Source: Acidobacteriota bacterium
Lineage (GTDB): Bacteria; Acidobacteriota; Blastocatellia; Pyrinomonadales; Pyrinomonadaceae
NCBI GenBank assembly: GCA_019639155.1
Contig: JAHBSJ010000001.1
Location: forward strand, 372,001-436,000
Reading direction: 5' to 3'
Length of the DNA stretch: 64,000 bases
Within the stretch, counting starts at the first letter, position 1. Each line of letters opens with the position of its first letter. Position numbers and translations under genes: made by a program. The notes under the pieces were generated by a model that worked only from the letters and a program-made list of their open reading frames with translations, was not told where the DNA came from and did not search any database. This document shows, one piece after another, positions 59,588 to 64,000 of this stretch.

Positions 59588-61276
59588 GTGAGTTGGCGTA
59601 TTTTCCACATTTTTGCTGCGGTGCTCTTCCTCTTCGGTGGAGTCTCTGTTCACGCGCAAGCGCCGGAAGACCTGAAGCCGGTGCCCGAGATAGCACCCGA
59701 TTACCGTTCGGACGATAGAAAGTTTCCCGAACTCGGCCGTGTCGGCGTTGACATCACGCGGCAGCGTGCGATGCTGCTCCGCGATGTGGTCGAGATGGCT
59801 CTTGAGAACAACCGCGATATCGAGATCACAAGGAAAACGAACCGCGCAGCCGAATTCGATCTGCGTGCGACTGACGGTTTCTTTCAGCCGCGGCTGATCG
59901 GACAGGCTTACTACGACCGAACAAGAACGCCGAACGTGAGTATCTTCAGCACCAACCGTGAAACCACGCAAGGCACATTCGTCGGCAACGCGACTCTGCA
60001 GGGCTACGTTCCGAGATACGGTACAACCCTTTCCGGCACTCTAGCGAATCAGCGTCTAACGACAGACAACCCGATCAGTATATTGAGCCCGCAATACAAC
60101 GCGACGTTGAGTTTTATCGTCAATCAGCCGCTGCTCCGCGGGCGAAAATTCGACGCGAACCGCCGCACCATCGAGATAGCGAAACGCAACGTCGAGCTGA
60201 CAGACACGCAGTTCCGCCAGCGTTCGATCGAGGTCGTCGCGGCGGTTGAAAAGGCCTATTGGGACCTGACGTTCGCATTGCGAAATCTTCAGGTTCAGCG
60301 CGACGCCGTCCGCGACGCGAAACAGCAGCTCGAACACAATCGCCGTCTCGTCGCCGAAGGACAGCTTGCACCGATCGACATTGTCGCGGCCGAAACGCAG
60401 GTGGCGAATTTCGAACAGGCAGTTTACGACGCACTGAACGTCGTCAATTTGTCTGAAAATGCATTGAAAAACCTGATCTCGCCGAACCGCAATGCCGCGA
60501 TCTGGGCCGAGGCGATCACGCCTGTTCAACCGGTTGAGATCGCAACGCCCGCAGGCTCGCTTGAAAATGCCGTCGAGACCGCGATCGACAATCGTCCGGA
60601 ACTCGAATTGAACAAAACTCAGCTCCGTATCAACGAACTCGACAAGCGGCTCTATCGCGATCAGCGAAAACCGCAGATCGACCTGAACGCGAGCTATGGC
60701 ACGGCGGGCGTCGGCGGTTCGCTGAATCCGAATTTTCAGGCGCCATTCCCGCTGCCCTGCACAGTAGATCCGACGTCACCGGCTTGTCAGCAGCAGCAGG
60801 CAAACCTCGCCGCATTGACCGGAAATCCGTATTCCGGATTGCTGCAGAATAAATATCCGACTTTTCGCGTCGGCGTGACGTTCAACTTGCCGCTGTTCGG
60901 CGACAAGTCCGCGGACGCTCTATACGGCAAGGCTTTGGTCGAGGCCGAACGTATCGAAACGCAGCGTGAGCTGATCGAACAAGGCATTCAGGTCGAGGTG
61001 CGAAATGCGATGCAAGCGATCCGCACCGCCGAAGCAAAACTGCGCACGGCGGCAATTGCACGCGAGAACTCGCAGCGTCAGTACGAATCCGAACAGCGAA
61101 AGCTCGACGCGGGCCAGTCCGACGTTTACAAGGTTCTCGAACGCCAGACGGCTCTCACCGCCGCACGCAGCAACGAACTCCGTGCCCGCATCGACCTGAA
61201 CAAAGCGATCGCCGAATACCACCGTGCGACCGGAACGACGCTCACAGCGAACGGCGTCGAAGCGAAATTGAAATAG
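59588..61276 (+). CDS. TolC-family outer-membrane efflux protein
   Basis: The GTG start at 59588 gives 562 residues with a signal peptide (IFHIFAAVLFLFGGVSVHA). Two long repeated outer-membrane-efflux-protein domains follow, with alpha-helical barrel segments (RQRSIEVVAAVEKAYWDLTF and, in the second half, GIQVEVRNAMQAIRTAEAKL). It provides the outer-membrane duct for the pump encoded just upstream (gap eight bases). The operon order regulator-adaptor-pump-channel is complete. Confidence 0.93.
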   Translation: MSWRIFHIFAAVLFLFGGVSVHAQAPEDLKPVPEIAPDYRSDDRKFPELGRVGVDITRQRAMLLRDVVEMALENNRDIEITRKTNRAAEFDLRATDGFFQPRLIGQAYYDRTRTPNVSIFSTNRETTQGTFVGNATLQGYVPRYGTTLSGTLANQRLTTDNPISILSPQYNATLSFIVNQPLLRGRKFDANRRTIEIAKRNVELTDTQFRQRSIEVVAAVEKAYWDLTFALRNLQVQRDAVRDAKQQLEHNRRLVAEGQLAPIDIVAAETQVANFEQAVYDALNVVNLSENALKNLISPNRNAAIWAEAITPVQPVEIATPAGSLENAVETAIDNRPELELNKTQLRINELDKRLYRDQRKPQIDLNASYGTAGVGGSLNPNFQAPFPLPCTVDPTSPACQQQQANLAALTGNPYSGLLQNKYPTFRVGVTFNLPLFGDKSADALYGKALVEAERIETQRELIEQGIQVEVRNAMQAIRTAEAKLRTAAIARENSQRQYESEQRKLDAGQSDVYKVLERQTALTAARSNELRARIDLNKAIAEYHRATGTTLTANGVEAKLK

Positions 61277-61316
61277 AGATAGCCATTGGCTCTATATGTT
61301 TAGTCGATCGCGACTT

Positions 61317-61401
61317 TGCGGTCTCGGCGTCTTTCTCTGCGACCTCTGCGTTGGGATATTGTCAACGCGGAGAACGCTGAGGTGATCGCAGAGGAAGCCG
61401 G
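61317..61401. repeat. CTCTGCG-word inverted repeat
   Basis: The left arm (TGCGGTCTCGGCGTCTTTCT, CTCTGCGTTG) and the right arm (CAACGCGGAGAACGCTGAGG, CGCAGAGG) pair imperfectly around TGGGATATTG. It shares its vocabulary with 18848-18915 and separates the efflux operon from the quinone oxidoreductase gene. Confidence 0.75.
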
Positions 61402-61418
61402 AGCAGGGATCATTTCAA

Positions 61419-62405
61419 ATGAACGCAATTTACATCAATGAATTCGGAAATGACCTCGACGTGTCGTTGCGCGAAGTTGCAGACACACCCGAACCTGCGG
61501 GAGATGAGATACGCGTTCGCGTGCATGCAGCCGGTCTGAACCGTGCTGATCTGCTGCAGATACGCGGGCTTTATCCGCCGCCCGCGGACATCGACCCGCG
61601 AATTCCGGGCCTGGAATACGCCGGCCTCGTCGAATCGGTCGGCAGCGATGTAACAAAACTTGCCGTCGGTGACCGTGTGATGGGAATTACCGCGGGCTGC
61701 GCCTTCGCCGAATACGTCAACGTCCCCGCCGAAACGGCGATGCTGATATCTGACAGGCTTTCATTCACAGAAGCCGTCGCCATTCCCGAAGCGTTCATCA
61801 CCGCCTACGACGCCGTTTTCGTGCAGGCCGGTTTGAAGCAAAACGAGACGCTGCTGATACACGCCGTCGGTTCAGGCGTCGGGCTCGCCGCACTTCAAAT
61901 GGCAGCAGCAAAAGGTATTAACACCATAGGAACGTCTCGAACTTTCGACAAATTGGAACGCTGTAAAGAGTTCGGGCTCGATCATGCGATCGTCCTACCC
62001 GAAGGACCGCATTTTACCGACGACGTGCTTTCGGCGACAGACGGCAAAGGCGTCGATGTAATTTTCGACCTTGTTGGTGCAGCGTATTTCGATGAGAATT
62101 TGCGTTCCCTCGCGACGAAAGGCAGGCTGATGCTGGTCGGCTTGACCGCGGGCAGAAAAGCTGAGTTTGACATGGGCATTGCTCTTGCCAAGCGGCTGAC
62201 GATCAAAGGAACAATCCTGCGTTCCCGTTCAACTGAGGAAAAGATCGCTGCCACGCGGCGTTTTGCGGACGCGATGCTGCCGCTGTTTGAAACGGGAAAA
62301 CTGCGTGCAAATGTCGATCGCGTATTTCCGGCGGCAGACGTGAAAGAAGCCTTGAAGTATCTCAGCTCGAACCGGAGTTTTGGGAAAGTGGTGTTGGAAT
62401 TCTAG
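61419..62405 (+). CDS. NAD(P)H quinone oxidoreductase (zinc-independent MDR, PIG3-like)
   Basis: This 328-residue member of the medium-chain dehydrogenase/reductase family lacks the zinc-ligand cysteines. NADPH-binding is seen in HAVGSGVGLAALQMAAAKG; the AGLNRADLLQIRGLYPPP and GLEYAGLVESVG segments are typical of quinone oxidoreductases of the PIG3/TP53I3 type. It would reduce quinones or enones in the cytoplasm. A Shine-Dalgarno-like GGAGCAGGGA precedes the ATG. Its stop overlaps the end of the convergent small gene. Confidence 0.92.
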   Translation: MNAIYINEFGNDLDVSLREVADTPEPAGDEIRVRVHAAGLNRADLLQIRGLYPPPADIDPRIPGLEYAGLVESVGSDVTKLAVGDRVMGITAGCAFAEYVNVPAETAMLISDRLSFTEAVAIPEAFITAYDAVFVQAGLKQNETLLIHAVGSGVGLAALQMAAAKGINTIGTSRTFDKLERCKEFGLDHAIVLPEGPHFTDDVLSATDGKGVDVIFDLVGAAYFDENLRSLATKGRLMLVGLTAGRKAEFDMGIALAKRLTIKGTILRSRSTEEKIAATRRFADAMLPLFETGKLRANVDRVFPAADVKEALKYLSSNRSFGKVVLEF

Positions 62406-62674
62406 GTTTTCATCCGTTCGGCAGCCGATTCGGTGATAACGCAAAGCCCCGCGACGCCTGCACGATCCAATTCTGCCATCAGCCTGACAGCTTCATCGTG
62501 GGTCAGTCCGCCGGCCTCGACACGGTCGAATGAGACGACTGCCCAAGCCGGTTCTTCGATCTCGCTGGATTCGATCTCCACAGGTTCCGGCCTTTCAGGA
62601 ACAGGCTCCGCCAACGCGACGCTGTCGTCGCGCAGTAATTGTCCCAGAGTTGGCCTCATGTCCTGGATCTTCAT
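62402..62674 (-). CDS. Small acidic hypothetical protein
   Basis: The 90-residue protein has an N-terminal helix and a central Pro/Glu-rich stretch (PVPERPEPVEIESSEIEEPA). The last part is predicted helical-strand-helical (FDRVEAGGLTHDEAVRLMAE). No signal, membrane segment or known family is seen. It overlaps the stop of the quinone oxidoreductase gene by four bases on the opposite strand and is divergent from the acyl-CoA-reductase-like gene. Coding potential is moderate; the frame uses the expected codons. Confidence 0.6.
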   Translation of the reverse strand: MKIQDMRPTLGQLLRDDSVALAEPVPERPEPVEIESSEIEEPAWAVVSFDRVEAGGLTHDEAVRLMAELDRAGVAGLCVITESAAERMKT

Positions 62675-62778
62675 TCCAATTGCCCCGAATCTACCACAAC
62701 GCCGCGGGCAGTGTAAACAACATTTTACCTAAATGATTCGGCACGGCGCCCGCGTTAATTGGTAAAATGGAGCTCGGT

Positions 62779-63849
62779 ATGCTTTTTCGAGAGTCGTATT
62801 TCATCACGGGGTTTCCCGGTTTTATCGCCGAAAGGTTGATCGAGCGCCTCGCTTCGACCGAAACGCAGTTCTTTCTGCTCGTCCAGCCGCATTTTGTAGA
62901 GCGAGCGATGAAAGAGATCGAAGAGATCTCCATCGCAACTGCTGTCCCGCTTGAAAATTTTGTCATCGTCGAAGGCGACATCACGCAGCCGCAACTCGGC
63001 ATACCGAACGCCGACCTCGAAACGATACAGTTCGAAACGACCGACGTTTTTCACCTTGCGGCAGCTTATGATCTTGACGTAGAAAAAGATCTCGCGTTTC
63101 GCGTGAATCTGCAAGGCACAAAGAACGTAAACGACCTCGTCCTGTCGATCAAGGACCTGAAACGCTACAATTACATCTCGACCTGCTATGTCGCGGGGAA
63201 ACGTGAAGGCGTGATCTTGGAGACGGAGCTCGAGCACAAAGCGGGTTTTCGGAACTATTACGAAGAGACGAAATATCTGGCCGAGCTCGAGGTCGAGCGG
63301 CTTAAGAATATGGTGCCGCTGACCATCTTTAGGCCGTCAGTCGTCGTGGGCGATTCCGAAACCGGTGAGACCGCAAAATACGACGGCATTTATTATCTTA
63401 TTCACTATTTACGAAAGGCACCGTGGCTGCTGCGGCTGATAAATGTTGGTAATAAACAGGTTAGGCTGAATCTTGTACCTGTCGATTTCGTCGTCGAAGG
63501 CATAGCACAGCTCGCTCGCGACGGAGCAGCAATGGGGAAAACTATTGCTCTCGCTGACCCCGATCCGTTAACGACCGCCGCGATATTCGACGAGATCGCA
63601 ATCGAGATGACAGGCCGAAAGTCCGAATTCGCACCGCCGACGCGCTTGGTCGAATGGTGGCTGAACACAGGCCTTTCGCCGAGATTGACAGGCCTGCCGC
63701 ATTCCGGCGTACCGTATTTTTTTATCTCACAAACTTACGACACGGCGGTCGCCGACGAACTTCTGGCGACGCATTCGATCAAATGCCCGCGGTTCACGGA
63801 CTACGTCGGCAACCTTTTGGATTTCGTCGAAGAGTATCCTGAGCTTTGA
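62779..63849 (+). CDS. NAD-binding SDR of the fatty acyl-CoA reductase/male-sterility type
   Basis: The ATG at 62779 has GGAG six bases upstream and gives 356 residues. The extended-SDR cofactor motif is YFITGFPGFIAERLIERLAS. The catalytic region shows TCYVAGKREG and YYEETKYLAE (Y-x-x-x-K). Its similarity is to NAD_binding_4 proteins such as fatty acyl-CoA reductases or the reductase domain of carboxylic acid reductases. The role is a lipid or thioester reduction, substrate unknown. An upstream ATG (62767) lies inside a TAAAAT hexamer (62763-62768), so the second ATG is preferred. Confidence 0.85.
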   Translation: MLFRESYFITGFPGFIAERLIERLASTETQFFLLVQPHFVERAMKEIEEISIATAVPLENFVIVEGDITQPQLGIPNADLETIQFETTDVFHLAAAYDLDVEKDLAFRVNLQGTKNVNDLVLSIKDLKRYNYISTCYVAGKREGVILETELEHKAGFRNYYEETKYLAELEVERLKNMVPLTIFRPSVVVGDSETGETAKYDGIYYLIHYLRKAPWLLRLINVGNKQVRLNLVPVDFVVEGIAQLARDGAAMGKTIALADPDPLTTAAIFDEIAIEMTGRKSEFAPPTRLVEWWLNTGLSPRLTGLPHSGVPYFFISQTYDTAVADELLATHSIKCPRFTDYVGNLLDFVEEYPEL

Positions 63850-63903
63850 ACGATCGTTACAAGTTGCAGAACAAAATGCAAAGAGATGCCAACATAGGGC
63901 ATC

Positions 63904-63909
63904 ATACTT
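63904..63909 (+). promoter_or_regulatory. -10-like box six bases before the last gene
   Basis: CATACT (63904-63909) ends six bases before ATG 63916. It fits the spacing of other predicted leaderless starts in this window. Confidence 0.4.
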
Positions 63910-63915
63910 GTCGAA

Positions 63916-64000
63916 TGTTTGGGATGTTGCACACAAAAAAGGTTTGGTTCGCATTATTCTTGCTGCTGTCAGCGGTCGTCTTCACCTCCGCACAAAGCGG
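63916..64000 (+). CDS. N-terminus of a secreted protein, cut by the right edge
   Basis: The ATG at 63916 opens MFGMLHTKKVWFALFLLLSA-VVFTSAQ, a textbook signal peptide with a likely cleavage site near Ala-Gln. The reading frame stays open to the end of the window. A second Met three codons in is a possible start. The mature protein is not visible, so no function can be given. Confidence 0.65.

Overview
The window looks like chromosomal DNA of an Acidobacteriota bacterium, most likely of the Blastocatellia/Pyrinomonadales type. This is an inference from gene content: an acidobacterial-type secreted von Willebrand A protein, secreted proteins with carboxypeptidase-regulatory (CnaB-like) folds, abundant multiheme cytochromes and a moderately high GC content. 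No rRNA, prophage, insertion sequence or CRISPR array was seen.

Left part (1-18.6 kb): a large electron-transfer locus in two divergent arms. The minus arm (from 11544 down past position 1) encodes a double GlcG/HbpS-type protein, a secreted protein, two nonaheme and one tetraheme c-type cytochrome, a zinc-ribbon membrane protein, a cNMP-binding/4x[4Fe-4S]/b-type membrane protein, an FHA-TM-heptaheme protein, a [4Fe-4S]/FAD oxidoreductase and the start of another membrane protein. Several of these genes overlap by 1-4 bases. The plus arm encodes a porin-like protein, a 1331-residue decaheme protein with an LVIVD beta-propeller, and a secreted HExxH protein. Together there are 39 CxxCH motifs. 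The simplest reading is a membrane-to-outer-surface electron conduit whose inner-membrane parts carry signalling domains (FHA, cNMP-binding). This is the best candidate for an undescribed system here.

Middle (18.6-38.3 kb): tRNA-Ala(GGC), an enoyl-CoA hydratase, a PilZ protein, trxB, lipocalin, an FmdB/VWA pair, a ParE/RelE-type toxin-antitoxin pair and thyA. Then comes a surface-glycan or small-molecule cluster (two methyltransferases, a family 2 glycosyltransferase, asparagine synthase) interrupted by small AT-richer accessory genes. It is followed by a proline iminopeptidase, TatA, a formate/nitrite-type channel, a methyltransferase, an SDR enzyme, and a vapBC pair flanked by a full-length and a truncated CBM9-like gene.

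Right part (38.3-64 kb): a Mg2+ P-type ATPase and P-loop ATPase, UbiB-type kinase, ribF, hldD, guaA, and a secreted protein behind a textbook sigma-54 promoter with a tiny leader ORF. After these lie a TVP38/DedA-like protein, lipoproteins, a DEAD-box helicase, a DUF883-like protein, a complete tetR-MFP-RND-TolC efflux operon, a quinone oxidoreductase and an acyl-CoA-reductase-like SDR. A secreted-protein gene is cut by the right edge.

Two window-wide patterns stand out. Many intergenic gaps hold long imperfect inverted repeats built from short repeated words, a different vocabulary at most loci, and one such word cluster lies in frame inside a methyltransferase gene. Also, eight genes have a -10-like hexamer ending only 6-7 nt before the start codon, which predicts leaderless mRNAs.
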